A DNA stretch of 64,000 nt from Phlebopus portentosus (lineage: Eukaryota; Basidiomycota; Agaricomycetes; Boletales; Boletinellaceae), in assembly GCA_037892935.1 (NCBI GenBank), contig JAYXKI010000015.1, forward strand, positions 1,178,001-1,242,000. Direction: 5' to 3'. Numbering within the stretch: the first letter of the stretch is position 1; every line of letters starts with the position of its first letter. Under the pieces are notes generated by a model. The model saw nothing but the letters and a program-made list of their open reading frames with translations. It was not told where the DNA came from and did not search any database. This document shows positions 1 to 12,790 of the stretch, piece by piece. Both the position numbers and the translations under genes were made by a program.

Positions 1-365
1 ATGCAGAAACGTCAGTACCAAAAGGCTAACGACGCGTACTTGCGGCTGTCAATCGGGAATGCACCTTGGCCTATCGGAGTAACGATGGTTGGGTGAGTTG
101 GATCCATCATATTTAGGGAAGTCCTGTATGTTCACCTGTTTTTGATTCTAGTATTCACGAACGATCTGCACGAGAGAAGATTTCGTCTGATCAGGTGGCG
201 CATGTACTGAACGATGAAGTCAGCCGGAAGTACATCCAAAGTCTTAAACGGTATGTATGATACGAGCATGGTTTCTGAAAGACATATTGATATTTTATTC
301 GTAGGTTACTCACTTTCTCTCAAACGAAGTATCCCCCGGAGGATCTTACCCAACTCATGGGATGA
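1..365 (+). CDS. PRP18: Pre-mRNA splicing factor Prp18, C-terminal part (5' end outside window)
   Basis: Three coding pieces separated by two short GT-AG introns (about 93-151 and about 250-303) translate to the conserved Prp18 C-terminal helical domain. Recognisable motifs are the [15 protein letters not shown] block and, further on, HVLNDE..RKYIQ.LKRL, followed by a TGA stop at 363-365. In yeast, Prp18 is a U5 snRNP-associated factor needed for the second step of splicing and works with Slu7; that role is family knowledge. The first base of the window is already inside the gene, so the ATG at position 1 is probably not the start. The frame is open through all pieces and I see no damage. The next gene starts on the same strand about 230 bp downstream. 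Confidence 0.93.
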
Positions 366-591
366 TAAAGTACTCATCTTGTGTGCCTGTAGCCTGTACA
401 TTAGTCATCGTGTCGGGAATTACCGGATCATAAATATTTGTTTTGTTTATGTTTTACGTTGTGCTGATCACGAACCCGTGACGAATGATGCCGGGAATGT
501 CCGCCACCCGCCTCATAGAAACAACCATCTTTGCGTCCCCGTAGCCTGTATCATCCTGTATCACCACCAACAACTTTGTACATGAACGGCA

Positions 592-3500
592 ATGTTGGCA
601 GCCCAGAGCCAACAGCATCAACACCGGCCGATACTCAGGCTCCGCGCGTCTGACATTGTGCGTGTCCATACGATCCTAGGTCTCCTCGCGTTCGGCTCGG
701 CGTTTGTTCTAGGCTGCTTGTTTCACTATAAGAAAATTGTGAAGAATGGCATTTCAGGATATCCTCAGGAGTGGTTTCCTTCTGTATCCGCAACGTACGT
801 TGTGTCTCTGGCGCATACGTGGATTTTTGGTCAAGTGACTTGAATGCAGGATCGGAGACTGGTATCCGGAACGCAGCGTCTTTCAGATACTTATTGCATT
901 GAACTCTGGTGGGGGGGGTCTTCATCGTCGAGCATAGTGCTTAGTCTGATATGTCTCATGCCAGGCCCTCGTTTTGCGTTGGGTACATTGCAATATCTCG
1001 TCCAACGAACGCGCTCCTCTCTCGCGCTAGTAGTCTTCATTACTGGCATCATTCGTACCCTTTCTTGTGGTGGTTGGGTGTACATCACATCGACTGATCA
1101 CCATGACGTCCACGATGTTCTCATGATTACTTATATTTTGTGCAATATACCCTGGATGGTGGGTGGAATTGCTTGTACTCCAAAGGAGTGCGCACGACAA
1201 AGGCGAAGACGGTGAGTAAAGCCGGCCTCCTAGTAGGTGATCATTCTAAAGGTGCCCAAGGATTACCCTTGCCTCAATGTATGTTCTCCCGTCTGTTCCG
1301 GATGCTGGCCTTTTGAGCCGAGATCGTTCACAGATTCTTTGGATCAATCGTTCCTATGATATATTTCTTTATTCAACACAAGGTTCACCGGATTGCTGGA
1401 GGTATATAAACGGCTACCTGTATCCTCCGAGACATGCTGACTATGCATCACAGCGTATACACACTACTCTTTCTTCGAATGGGGACTCATCATTACAGAC
1501 ATTCTTTATGACTCCGTGACAGAACTAACTTTTGCGGAAGCAAATCTTGAGGTAACGTCCGCATTTCGACCGACAAAGCTTTGCCCTCTAAACTGAATCT
1601 ACAAAGATTACCATTGGCGCCAGCAGCCACATGGACCTCCACACCGCAGATCAACCGTATGTAAAGCGTCATGTATAACAATGGAATTAAATGAACTAAT
1701 TATACCTTGCGCAAGTAACATTGAACATAAGTTGCAAAGTTCCAAAGCAGTAGAGAATAGCTCATCTACTGAGCTGAAAAGTCTTGTCAACGATGACAAC
1801 AAAAAATCAAACACTGAGGACTCGCCACCACCGGCTCAAAATATTCTGAGCCGTATCAGTCTCTTCTTCAGTGCACTCCGAAGCCATAGGGGTGTGCTTT
1901 CCTTTGTCGTAGACCTATATCTGGGTAGGTGACTCTTCATCGAGCCTGTTACAAATCTATCTGAAGTACATCCACCTAGCATTCATATTCTGGACCATCT
2001 TCACCTCTTTAATCCTCATGCTTTTCTATTTCTCCGTCTGGGAGTTGGGTATCGCAGGCGCTGAAGCTTCTCTTCTTTCAATACTTTCACCGGCAATGCT
2101 TGGTATAAAGTCCTTCAGGACTTGGGCCTCGACGAAATTCGGCCGAGTGTCAATTCACGCCTTGAGCCTGGCCGGTCTCGTGGCGTATAAATACCCGTCG
2201 CCTGCACTTCGACTTCTGTTCGTTACGTTTGCGGCTTATATCGTTTGCATTGGTGCTGTTGTCGATTGGTCCAATCAATCGTCAGCGACGTACAACTCCA
2301 TCTGTAAGTTATTCTCCATGTTTTTGTTTCACGCTTGTGTTCTCACTGGGCCCTTTTACTCAGTATTGGGACTTGGCTTGATTTTATCCTCGCTTTCAAA
2401 GCATGCAAACCACTCCAACAATCCTTGTCTGTATTCTCTTCCAGCATTTTACATCTTTCTCGCTAACCGAATATAATAGTGTGGCCAATGGTTGATGAAC
2501 GCAACGGAGGATACAATAAAACCGGAATCTTTCTTGCTGCTCTTGCTATCCTCCACCTAGCGCTGCGAGACGACCCTGGACAGACTCAAGCTGATACGGA
2601 TGCGGAGGAAAAGCAAGATGCGGATAGAGAAACTCCCCTGCGAGCTTCTACCAAGTCATGGTTTCCCGGCTCACTGGCCCTTGGAAGTCTTATTTTCAGT
2701 CTTCACTGCTTCCTTACGGATCCAAGTACATTGATCGCGTGGTCATGGACTGGTTATCCAATCAAGGGACCGCTCCCACATCTCCACGGCACCCTTACGC
2801 ACATCGCTCAGTCGGTGGGCTTACTTCTCGTTCTGCTGGAACCTTCGGCGAACAGAGTGCTGACCAGCCCCTTATGGTTCTTCTGTGGGACCATATCTGC
2901 CTACGTTCTTTACAGTTATAAAGATTGGTTTGGATATTACGGAGGCCTCGGGTTTGCCGTCTTCTTGATGTCTATCATCCCTCAGACCCTGCAAAAAGCC
3001 GCCTCTTCGCCCTTCATCGGGAGAACGTACTTCACAGCCTTTTTCGTTACAGTACTTCTCTACTTAGCGAATGTGTGGACTGTTGCATATGCATTCGTCC
3101 CAGCTGGTCATTTGCTGAGGGAAAGAACCGACTTGTGCGTCTTTACGGTTTTCGTGGCTTGACATTCTCACCGAACCCGTCATTTATGGTAGCGTCCTGA
3201 TGGCTCAAATCGTCCTTTTGGCACCTGCATTCGATTGGCAGGGAAGTAAATACAATAGAACTTCCCTGTCGAAGATCCCTCCTCGTCTGGGCCAGTATTC
3301 TTTCACGGCCCTTTCTCTTATGGCGGTTGCTTCTGGACTGGTCACAATGTACCGAACACCCACAAGTGCGCCTCAGCCTTATCGACCAGGGCCCCGTATA
3401 GTACGGGCAGGCATTTGGACCGTGCATTTCGGGATGGACAACCAAGGCAGAGATAGTCAGAGAGCTATGAGAGATTTAATACGGTATGCGGCCCTCAATA

Positions 3501-4760
3501 CCACTGACTAATATAACTAGTTGTGCTGATGGCTCATCTCACATCAGTGATTTGGAACTTGACGTGGTCGGACTGCTTGAAACGGACCTCCATGTGAGTT
3601 TTTGGCTTTACACAGTGATCGATAAGAGCGGCTGAATATGAAGCCTCAAGCGCACTGTCTATGGTAATCGTGACCTGTAAGAGTTCATATTTAGAAAAGT
3701 GTTCCCGCTGATTGACTTGCTATTCAGAACCCGGGTTATGGCTGAGGAAATTGGGTTTGTATGGACGTTTCCTTTGATTTGGTAAGAAAGAAGACATCTG
3801 AAGACTTCATGCAGTATGTGGATCTGGGTCCCGGACCAAATCAGCATACATGGGGTGCCGTACTTTTGTCTAAGGTTGGATTTTATCTCGTATTTTCAAC
3901 TTCACATAATAAAATCTTCCTCGACCCAGTTCCCGATCATCAATTCCACGCATCATCTTCTCCCTTCTCCAAATGGGGAGCTAGCACCAGCTATTTCAGC
4001 TTTTCTCAATATGTATGGAACTGAGGTGCTAGTCGTTGTCTCACACAATGGGCAAGGTATTGTTTCCCTCGGTAGACTCACCTGTTGAGAATACAAGCTG
4101 AAACAGAAGATCAGAGGAAGATCCTTTGGACAGAGAGCTACAGTCAACTGAGCTGGCTCGAATTATGAATTCGACATATCCAGCTCCAGCCATATTCTTG
4201 GGTTATGTTGTAACAAAGCCGCATGCATCTCGACGTATGCAGATCACTTTAATCTAGCAGCACACTGTACTGACTCTCCGTTTCAGCGGCTCCATATCGT
4301 ATTCTGGTGGAAGATGGCAGAATGCATGACATTGATTCAGACGACCTTGACCGATGGTAAGCTTGATGCGGAAATAATTCCTACATAGCTTTGATCATCT
4401 GGATAGGTGTGAATACATACTCTATCGTGGTCTATATCGAACATCGTACTTGCGCATGTCACGAGGGAAAGTCACGGACACAGAGCTGCAGGCCGGACAA
4501 TTTGTGGTCCCTCGGTTTGGACACACGGTCGTTGACGATTCGGAAGCGGCCAGATATCTCCGGGTTCACAAAGAAACCTTGGATACTCCTCATGTAAGTC
4601 GTCCACGCCATACTGCTTCTTGCTTGACGCTCACCGGTCCGTCTAGTGGTTTCCAATGGAATACTATGGAGATAGGCGCTCGGGAGGAAAGAACGGACAT
4701 TACTATCATGTATTTGGGACTCCTCTATATTATAATCTTCCTGAGGACGCATTATTGTGA
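592..4760 (+). CDS. CWH43: Cwh43-type GPI-anchor ceramide remodelase, multi-exon
   Basis: At least 15 exons; early junctions I could place are 592-794, 850-908, 965-1211, 1334-1401 and 1454-1551. The N-terminal half is the FRAG1/PGAP2-like membrane domain, with [30 protein letters not shown] and [12 protein letters not shown] followed by SFFEWGLI. The middle (about 1980-3480) carries many membrane segments. The C-terminal part (about 3546-4760) is the lumenal endonuclease/phosphatase-like domain, with [21 protein letters not shown] and GPNQHTWGA. In yeast, Cwh43 in the ER/Golgi exchanges GPI diacylglycerol for ceramide; this function is inferred from the family. The start is uncertain: an ATG at 582 opens another frame that stops at 651, so either 592 is the start or there is an indel. 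The stop lies 80 bp from the stop of the convergent AP-3 gene. Confidence 0.93.
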
Positions 4761-4840
4761 CTTGGTTGAGTTTTCCCTTCTACCAATACATGCGATATGT
4801 TTTTATCCATCGTACGAATCATAAATGTTTTACAATGTAA

Positions 4841-7775
4841 TTACATCCCTTCTCTGGTTGAATCTTCGCCGTTATTACTCTCGTCCTCTTCCTCTCCGCT
4901 TTCCGTTTCCTCCTCACTGGATATATCGCCGTGTTCATCTCGTACGACAGTGGTGTCGAGTTGTCCAGGTATCTCGTTTCCTTCCGCGTACTGCTCGACT
5001 TCATCCTCGGTCTCTTCCTCTTCTTCCTCCTCATCGCTGTCTGATTCGTCGTAAAATTCATCCAGGCTCTTCCATTGTCCCGGCCTACTGGTACCGCCCT
5101 GCAAGCTCGGAGATTCACGACCGGTTGGCGTCAGAACAATTTGTGAAGAGGTCCTCGTCGGCGCATCGGAAGCCGAGCGTTGACCGGCAAGACTTGTTGC
5201 AGGGACACTGGGATATTCTTCCTGAGAGTCACGCAAAGAAGAGTCGGTGCCCTCTTCTGGCCAGTCTGGTAAGCGCATGCTCGACTCTAATCCCGTGGGT
5301 CTGCCCGTGATAATTTGCGAGGAGCCGAGGACATCATATTTTTCTATGGGACGAAAATTAGCATATCGAAGTGAGATGATTGTTTATTGCACACCTTTCG
5401 ACATTTCCTCCTGCTGTTTTTCAAGCTTCCCTTCGAACAGTATAACTTTCACCTGCTCGCGACGCAAGATTACTCCGCCTCGGTCGAAAGCGTCACCTTC
5501 ATCGCCCGTATCACCATCACCATCCATACTGCCGTTGGTTTGCTGCAGATGGGGTGCTATACCGGCGAGGAAGCCGCTGAGTAAACGAGCGCGGTCTCGT
5601 ACGTCATAGTTTGAGTCGTAACGCGCGAGTGAGAAGACATATCTCGTGAGGAGTGCGAATGCGCGATGATAGTTTGTAGATAGCACCTGGAGCTTTGCTG
5701 CCAGCGTCAGTGCCTGCAATTTCACGAGGGGTGCCTGATGAATTGTCAGACTCATATCTCTAGAACAAATGAAAGCACGAACTACCTCGATAGGGAACGT
5801 TTTGGCTATCTTCCGCAATACGTCCGGAGCCCACAACGCAATCCCGTTCAATCCATTGCTTTCCGTCGAATTCACAGTATCTGCTCCACGATCAGCATAT
5901 TGGCCAACCAGCCATACGATGCAAGCCCGAGCCGATGCATGCCGAATTTCGTCTATCCTACTAGCTAGATCTGAAATAATGCGCAATGGAGAGTGTCCCT
6001 CCGACAGAGAATAGGGTTCTGTGGAGAGCCCCTGTAAACGAGCCTGGACGAGGGTCTTTAAGACGAGAACAGAAGCCGGAATGGCCAATTCTTTTTTTTT
6101 CTCACAATCGTCAATACGGATATCCGAGTCGATGAAGAACTGCACTTACCAGGGCCTTGCTTGATGAAATCCATTAACGCAGAGAGACACTGGTTGATGG
6201 ACTCCGGTACAGTATTTGCACATGCACCGATAGCTCTAATGGATTCCGACACAATCGCCACATCGTCATCAGCTGCATATACCTAATGAAGGTTCGTCAA
6301 CTACAGAACATTACGGAAAAATCTAATATCCTACCACGAATTCCCGAAGGAGTATCTGATAATTCTCTGATGACAGAAGTTTCAGTAGAATGAGAAGTTT
6401 TAACCGCTTAGTCTCCCTTAAATCAGTCGTCCGAACGAGAAACCGGGAATAATGATGTCTAAATAGAGTCTATAAAAATACAGCTTATTAGTCCCCGACT
6501 CGCCATTCCCTCCTATCCAGCTATCACGTACCGAATGTTTGACCAAGATGATAAGGAGATTGGCCAAAACCACTCGCTCGACTTCTTTTGACAGATGGAG
6601 GAGCCGAAGAAGAGGCCCGACGACCTTGCTAAGCTGTGACGGAGGTGCGAGATAGTAAAATATCCGTGTAACAGTCATGACCACCTGTTCGCGAAAACGA
6701 TGGGTGCACAATGGCTATAAATCGGGGGGGAAGGACATACGGATGGGTTCTGCGACATTAATAAAGGCTCCGAGCTCGATAAAAGAAGCTGCAGATCCGG
6801 ATCAATGCCCTCATCACCTACGTCTGGTTTACGCTCGTTTGAATCACAGTCACTCGGTTTTGGAAGCATGCTGCGCGCGTATCGAGCCAACAGTTCAAGA
6901 ACGTGTACCTGACCCCAGGAATCAATGTCTAGGAGCATGCGGCAAAGTCGACGATAGTGGGCATGAAGGAGGTCAAGGCGTGTCGGGCAGATTGCCTGGA
7001 AGGCCACAACAACAGAACCAATTGATAACGGAGATTTGTCGTGGACCAAGGTCGTGATGATAGGTATGAGTGACGGAAGGTGTCCGGGATCCATGCTGGA
7101 TGCCATTGGTGTTATAACAAGATCCTCGCAATTCCCACAGATCCGACCTGGACGTACCTGTAGCATTTTATAACAGCAAGTGCCGCTGCTTTGCGAACGT
7201 AGGGACTTGGGTCATTTGCACACTTCTTGACTGCCAAGATGACTAAATTTCCGACCATGGGAACGTTGATTCCGCTGAGTACACGAAGAGCCATGGCACG
7301 AATGAGCGGATTTGGATCTGCCAAATCGCGTTGAAATGTGTTGATACTGAGCAACGCAAGATCTGGCTCTGTTTCTGCATAGCGTAGCAGGAATATGTAG
7401 ACAAGCTTTCGAATTTCGAGATTGGATGAAGCTACATTCTTTACGACGGAAGGGAAAAAGTCCGAGACGTTGCGTCCCTTCGAGATGAGCTGTAGTTTCA
7501 TTGAGCGCGCTGGTTGAAAATTGCCACATGGTATGATCAAGTGCACTCACGGCTATAAGAGTCTTGAGAGCATCGAGCTTCTCCCTGTCGCTATTGGTTT
7601 CGAGCTGCCGGCGAACGTTACGAATTTTATCTTCGGAGACATCAAAGTACGCTGCGCCAGGACCTCGAGCAATAGCTAGATCACGAGTATGCTCGATGAA
7701 GCTTTCCTGAATTCGAGCACCCAACCTGGACGTGTTTTCAGTTAAGGCATTCAGATTGATACCTATGCCAGCCAT
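4841..7775 (-). CDS. APL6: AP-3 adaptor complex beta subunit
   Basis: Read from 7775 down to a stop at 4843-4841. The first exons give the adaptin HEAT-repeat trunk: [65 protein letters not shown] and [18 protein letters not shown]. Introns at 7550-7490 and 7157-7096 have clean GT-AG borders and restore the family sequence across the joins. Later exons continue the trunk ([34 protein letters not shown]). The last exon ends in a very acidic Ser/Glu/Asp hinge (about residues [13 protein letters not shown]), typical of AP-3 beta. AP-3 is known to sort cargo from Golgi/endosomes to the vacuole. The ATG at 7775 begins MAGIGINLN; an in-frame upstream ATG at 7841 would add 22 residues and seems less likely. 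It is convergent with CWH43. Confidence 0.92.
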
Positions 7776-7958
7776 GGAATGTAGCACGAGTACCGTGAAA
7801 CGAGAAATGTTGGTCAGTGACCAAGTCCGATTCTCATGCACGTGATCTATGATTGATGTACTTCCTCTTCTAGACCTATCACGATGTGTTTACCGAATCA
7901 TTGAGATACATTTGCAAAGTGATGTTTCATTCTATCTGTTCATTGACGACTTTTATAT

Positions 7959-9273
7959 CTATCGCACCTCTGCACCGAGTGCTTTTGCGAATCTGGAAGC
8001 GAATCTTCTCACTTCTCCATGTTCACCCATGACCGTTAGGAGAATATCCTCGTCTGGACCAATATCCGAATTACCCTCGCGCGACTCGAGTCTGGTGAGC
8101 TCGAGCCTGCCAAACGCCCAGTTGACGATATAGTCTGTGGTCGAGGTCTCATAGCATCGCAGCTGAACTAATCCCTTCACTCTCCATACGTTCTCCTTTG
8201 GCAGCAAAGACAGGGCTGATGTAAGCGAAGCCTGGTCTAAAGTGGGTTCATTCTGTTCGTCCGTCCCAGGATGATTGTGGGTAGTATTGCAATTGCAAGA
8301 TGCTGGATGACTTGATACTCTTCCTCGGCGTACAGAGAGCACTTCTATTTCGTCATTATGGGATCCATCTTGAGCGATATCTGACGCTTTGGCGAAGAGC
8401 TTCGTATCTAAACCGAAAATCAAAGCAGGATCTACGCCACCTCTTCCATTACATTTAATTTTTGGAGTGAGATCGTTAAGCGTATGCAAGTGGTCCATGA
8501 CAACGTCTAGTTGGCGTTCTGAAACGAACTCCCATTTGTTCTAGTCGATATAATAATTGATGATAAGTGACTGTCCAACGTAAGTGATACCGCTCAACAT
8601 ACGATCAGGATGATATCGGTGTAGCTAGCTTGCATTCTGGCCGTTGGGCTTGTATCTTCGTATCCGGTGAAGTTCTCTGCGTCGATAACGGTGACTATGG
8701 CATCAAGTTTCAAGGACCCATTTGTCTCCTGTTCGAGTTCTCGGATTTGGAATGCCAGAGCAGCGGGAAACGCCGAGCCCCTGGATGGGATATATGGACG
8801 ATGTGCTCTGCTCGAAATCGAAAGGTCGAGATAGGCGACTTACGAGGTTTCTATGAAAATTCTATCTGGATTGTATTTATCTAATTAAATTCGGTCAGAT
8901 ACAATTCAGTAGAATAGGACAGTCCGTTTCGAACGGAGTGAAGAAGATGGGGCCATCAACTCACTTACCTGTTATCTCAAGGAGAGCAGTCTTCATCTGA
9001 CCGACGAGGATACAACATCTTGGAAAAAATAAATCAGCCTGATACTGTCAACGACAGTAGAGCAGGGAAGACAAACAAACAGCCGTTGAGAATTTCGCTC
9101 ACACCGGCCAGATTAGATTGACTAGCAAGCTGAGAGTCGACTCGCACGTCGCCAAATTCGTTCTTAAGTAGACATGCTTTGTAATCCTTGGGCAACGATG
9201 CAAGCAATCCTAAGATTGTTGTTGTTTTCCCTGCACCGACGAAGCCGGTGAAGATAGTGATTGGGATGGGCAT
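7959..9273 (-). CDS. CobW/COG0523 family GTPase (zinc metallochaperone type)
   Basis: The N-terminus from the ATG at 9273 reads MPIPITIFTGFVGAGKTT, a Walker A P-loop. A 58 bp intron (9076-9019) falls inside the diagnostic metal-binding motif: the exon ends ...NGCL and the next begins CC, giving GCLCC. Downstream are VGQMKTALLEI, the IFIETSG element, VIDAENF and the NKWE guanine-specificity motif. The C-terminal CobW_C domain (8498-7959) has LLTVMGEHGEVRRFASRF near its end. A His/Cys-rich stretch (SCNCNTTHNHPG) lies in the linker and could bind metal. Members such as ZNG1 hand zinc to client enzymes in the cytosol; which metal is used here is not shown by the sequence. I preferred 9273 over an in-frame ATG at 9372 because the family begins at this point. 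It is divergent from the Zn2Cys6 gene. Confidence 0.93.
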
Positions 9274-9458
9274 GGTATCAAAGAAAGTTAAGTTATAATA
9301 CACAAGATTAATACAGTTCGTTACTAATGCTTTGATTGGAAAAGTGGCCAAATAACTACAAACAAGACCCACGAGGCCCCTTTCCTCCTCCTCGTCGACC
9401 TCGCCCTCTGCCCTGCCAGTCGCTGTGTGGCAGCATTGTCGACGTCGCAGCGCAAGAA
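9274..9458. promoter_or_regulatory. Divergent promoter between the CobW GTPase and the Zn2Cys6 regulator
   Basis: Only 185 bp separate the two chosen start codons. An ATTGG (CCAAT on the other strand) lies near 9333-9338. No clear TATA box is seen. The right half is C-rich. An in-frame ATG at 9336 could lengthen the regulator into this interval, so the promoter may be even shorter. Shared regulation is an inference from spacing only. Confidence 0.5.
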
Positions 9459-12434
9459 ATGGCCCATCCAGGCCGTCCTGATCTGAGCATCACACCATCC
9501 ATTTCGTCTGCGCTTGCCATGGAGCAACAGCAGCAGCAACAACAGTCTCCACTCACACCATCGCACGACGGCCAGCAGTCGCCTGGCATAAGCGCGGCCA
9601 ACCGCAAGCGCAAGAAGGTGACCATCGACGGCGAAGAAGCGGTGGCAATGAGCGAGCCGCGGCGATTGCGCCGGTCCCATGAGGCCTGTGCTCGATGCAG
9701 GAGCAAGAAAATCAAGGCAAGTGCCGTTCGGTACAGACCGACGTCCACCCGGCAAATTCCCTAACAAACAATCGGCAGTGCGACTCAAAGCACCCCCGCT
9801 GCACAGCGTGCGCGACGGCGGGCGTGCAATGCAACCAGGAAGACCGACACAGAAAGACACTGACTCCTAGAGGTCATGTTGAGAAAATTGAGCGCCAACT
9901 TCTGCAGTGCCAGGCTCTTCTTCGCAGACGTATTCCTGGATTCACTCTTGACAATCTTGAGAGCATCCTCGTCCAAGAGGGCATTGAAGTTGAACCATCG
10001 AACGAAGATTATGCTGAGGCATTTCATCTCCAACCCGCCAACGGTGTTCCAAAGCCTTTTAGCGATGGCATGCCGCCGCCTATGTCAGGCAAGGGTTATC
10101 CGTACCCTCCGCCTCACATGATGCACCCCGGTTATCCACCCATGGCTATGCCCCCGCCTGGCTACCCTGCTCTTGGGCCCTATCCACCGATTGGAATGCC
10201 TCCTGGGGCACCTCCGTATGACCCGCGCATCCACCCGTCCTTTCAGCCTCATGCTGTTGCACCGCCCGTGGCTCGTCCCGACTTAGATATCAAAGGACAG
10301 GATCCGCAGTCGAATGATTTGTCCAACGACCAGGTTTGCTTCTTGTTATTTCGAAATTACATCGAGTATGTTGATGTTGACCAACAGGCACTGGCGAAGA
10401 GCTTCGGTGTCTCTCCCCAGATAGTGAATGAAGCCAAGATAGGTAATGTTTCTACTTCAGAGTCGGAAGACCTCGCCGTTGGCTCTGGTGGCCTTCTGTC
10501 CGGGCGTGACCGCGACCTGACGGAGACACAACCTCCGCGAGAACCAAAGATCTGGGTCTGTGCAAAGATGCAGCACGTTAGCGCGGGTAACCCTCGTAAT
10601 CACGTTCAAGAGGTTCTCGTCTGGCTTCCCAAAGATCGAAAAACGGCGGAGCACGTCGTCTCCGCTTACTTCAGTTATCTCAACTGTCACCGGCCTGTAC
10701 TACAGAAAGACAGGTTCACGAATCAGCTAGAGGCTCTTTATGACGGTAACCGCGAGATGTATGACCCCGGCTATATTTGTTGCCTATATCTCGTATTGGC
10801 TCTTGGTACCATGAGCGAACTCAACAAAGCCGTCGGAAACGGACTAGACGACCAGGCGGATACAAGCTTGAAGAAAACTTTGGTCCCCGGTTGGCCAGAA
10901 CATGAAGAATTCTTTGAACGTGCTCTGGCTGTAAAGCCGGACCTAAGAATGACCATCTCAAGTCTGCAGGCCTTAATTCTTCTCCATTGGTATCTATACA
11001 CAGAGGTGCGTTTACTGCTACTAATTTCTCGTGATTAACCTAACACTCCGATAGCGTCAGCAGCGCTCCCTATGGAGACTAGTTGGGAGCTTAGTTCGAG
11101 TGGCCATCGAACTCGGCCTTCATCATAATCCCTTCCGTCAGGGCCAAACGTTCACCGAAGAAGAATCCCAATTGCGTATTCGCCTGTGGGCAATCGTGAT
11201 GATTCATGATCGTGGAACATCTATTTTACTTGGTCGACCGTTAGCCATCTCGCCTCAAGATGCAAGTACGCCGCCGCCTTCGCGCGGCAAACCTCATGAC
11301 TTTTCCGAGCACTTCTTCTTATCTGCACCCATCGCCGAGATACAGGCCGATATTGTAAACGCGCTGTATTCTCCAACGTTCCACAATACTGACACGATTA
11401 TGCGCAACGCTACGCGAATCATCAAGAGCATGGTCGAATTCCGTAAACAACTTCCCGAGAGCTATGCCTACTTCTTTGGAGGGACTGAAAATTGGCCACT
11501 CGAAAAGAGGAGAAGGCTTGTTGAAGACATTAGTGAAGATCAGGGTCTGACACTGTTGAAACTCGGTATCGCTCGGATCCTACTCTTAAGAGCACTATTC
11601 AGTTCTGGTGAACTTCCTTATGCGCAGCGGCGCAAAGCGTTGACGGATGGTAAGTTCCTCATAAGAGGGTCTGTGCTCTTGGGTCACTGATTATTTGCCC
11701 AAGCAATCGTCGCATCACACAACATCATTGTTGTGCATTACTGTCTAATCAAGTTCGCGGACGTTGCATTCTTTGTATCACCTATCCCTTTACACATCGC
11801 TGCCATGGTGATATTGTACGGTCAGATGTCTCAATGCGATCGATTGCCGCGGGATGTTGCTATTGAGGACATCTGGTTCGCGCTTGACATGCTACCGCGT
11901 TTCCGCTGGCGCTGGGAGCGAAAGGACATGAACGGCGGGCATCCGCTTATCGAGAAACTTGCGGAAAAAGTACTAGGCTTGAATCTCAGCGAGATGAAAC
12001 GTTCCGGTGGGGTGCCGGTCCTTATCCCTGAGGATGACTGGGAATCGAGCAGCCCGACCGGTACTGGCTCGCTGTCTCCGACAGTAGGTTCTCTGTCACC
12101 GAAGCATCCTCGTGTTCCGTTCTCGGAGTCTTACGCGAGCTCAAATTCTTCGGGCGATGCGGATGGCAAGACTCTCGCAGCAGTGCCTGCCGGCTGGTTT
12201 TGGCCGATGGACCCAGAAAATCCTGTCGAACTCCCCCTAGAACATGCTCATGTGGCCGTCCAGCAGCAAATACCTCCCCAGCCCTATCAGCCCATTGGTA
12301 CTATCGGTTGTACGCCCTCGCAAGGGACTTACATATTAGAAGAAAAGGATCCTGCTGTTCCGAAATCGATGGTACACGACTATGCGAGTCGTGTAAGTTC
12401 TCCTCTGGTACCCGACGATTTAAATGAGTACTGA
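9459..12434 (+). CDS. Zn2Cys6 fungal transcription factor with fungal-specific regulatory domain
   Basis: Four exons (9459-9716, 9779-11005, 11055-11649, 11704-12434) sum to 936 codons plus stop. The N-terminus has a poly-Gln run and a basic segment (NRKRKK). The binuclear cluster spans about residues 77-104: CARCRSKKIK, then CDSKHPRCTACATAGVQC, matching CX2CX6CX6CX2CX6C. A short region with LERQ-type heptads (HVEKIERQLLQCQALLRRR) follows and may dimerise. Next is a Pro/Gly/Met-rich linker, then the fungal_trans domain around residues 330-620 (SAYFSYLNCHRPVLQKDRF, LGTMSELNKA, VRVAIELGLHHNP). The first intron uses a GC-AG donor (AAG|GCAAGT), which splits the cluster exactly between K and C. 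It should be nuclear and bind DNA. Target genes cannot be named from sequence. The ATG at 9336 is an alternative start. Confidence 0.9.
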
Positions 12435-12790
12435 GTAGCCTTCATAGATCAACTGGAGCCACGGCCAACCTTCCTGAGATTTCTTACCTGATCGAAGCAT
12501 ACTCGACATCTGCTGCTCATAACTATTCTTTTTCACCTTATGCGTACCCCTTTCCTTTCATCTTGTTTGTTTTGATTGTAAAAAAATAGGGATTATGTTC
12601 CATACAAATTGTTCGGATAAAATCAAGCTCTCGTGTCATTTGCTACTTTGGTCTGTGCAATGCAACAACACAACGAGTGGCAATTATAACGGATGTGCCG
12701 ATAAAGTACAGTGCATAATGACAATATAAAAAGGGTTAAAGTAAGTTGCCAGACGTGAGTAATACAAGAAGGGCGGTTTAGTGGGGGATA
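12435..12790. other. Convergent intergenic spacer
   Basis: 356 bp between the stops of the Zn2Cys6 gene and the PAS/GATA gene. It is A/T-rich, with an AAAAAA run near 12580, and would hold both 3' ends and polyadenylation regions. I see no coding or repeat signal. Confidence 0.6.

Noticed and set aside
635..925. Minus-strand open frames across CWH43
   Set aside because: They lie opposite exons with clear Cwh43 motifs and have no family resemblance.
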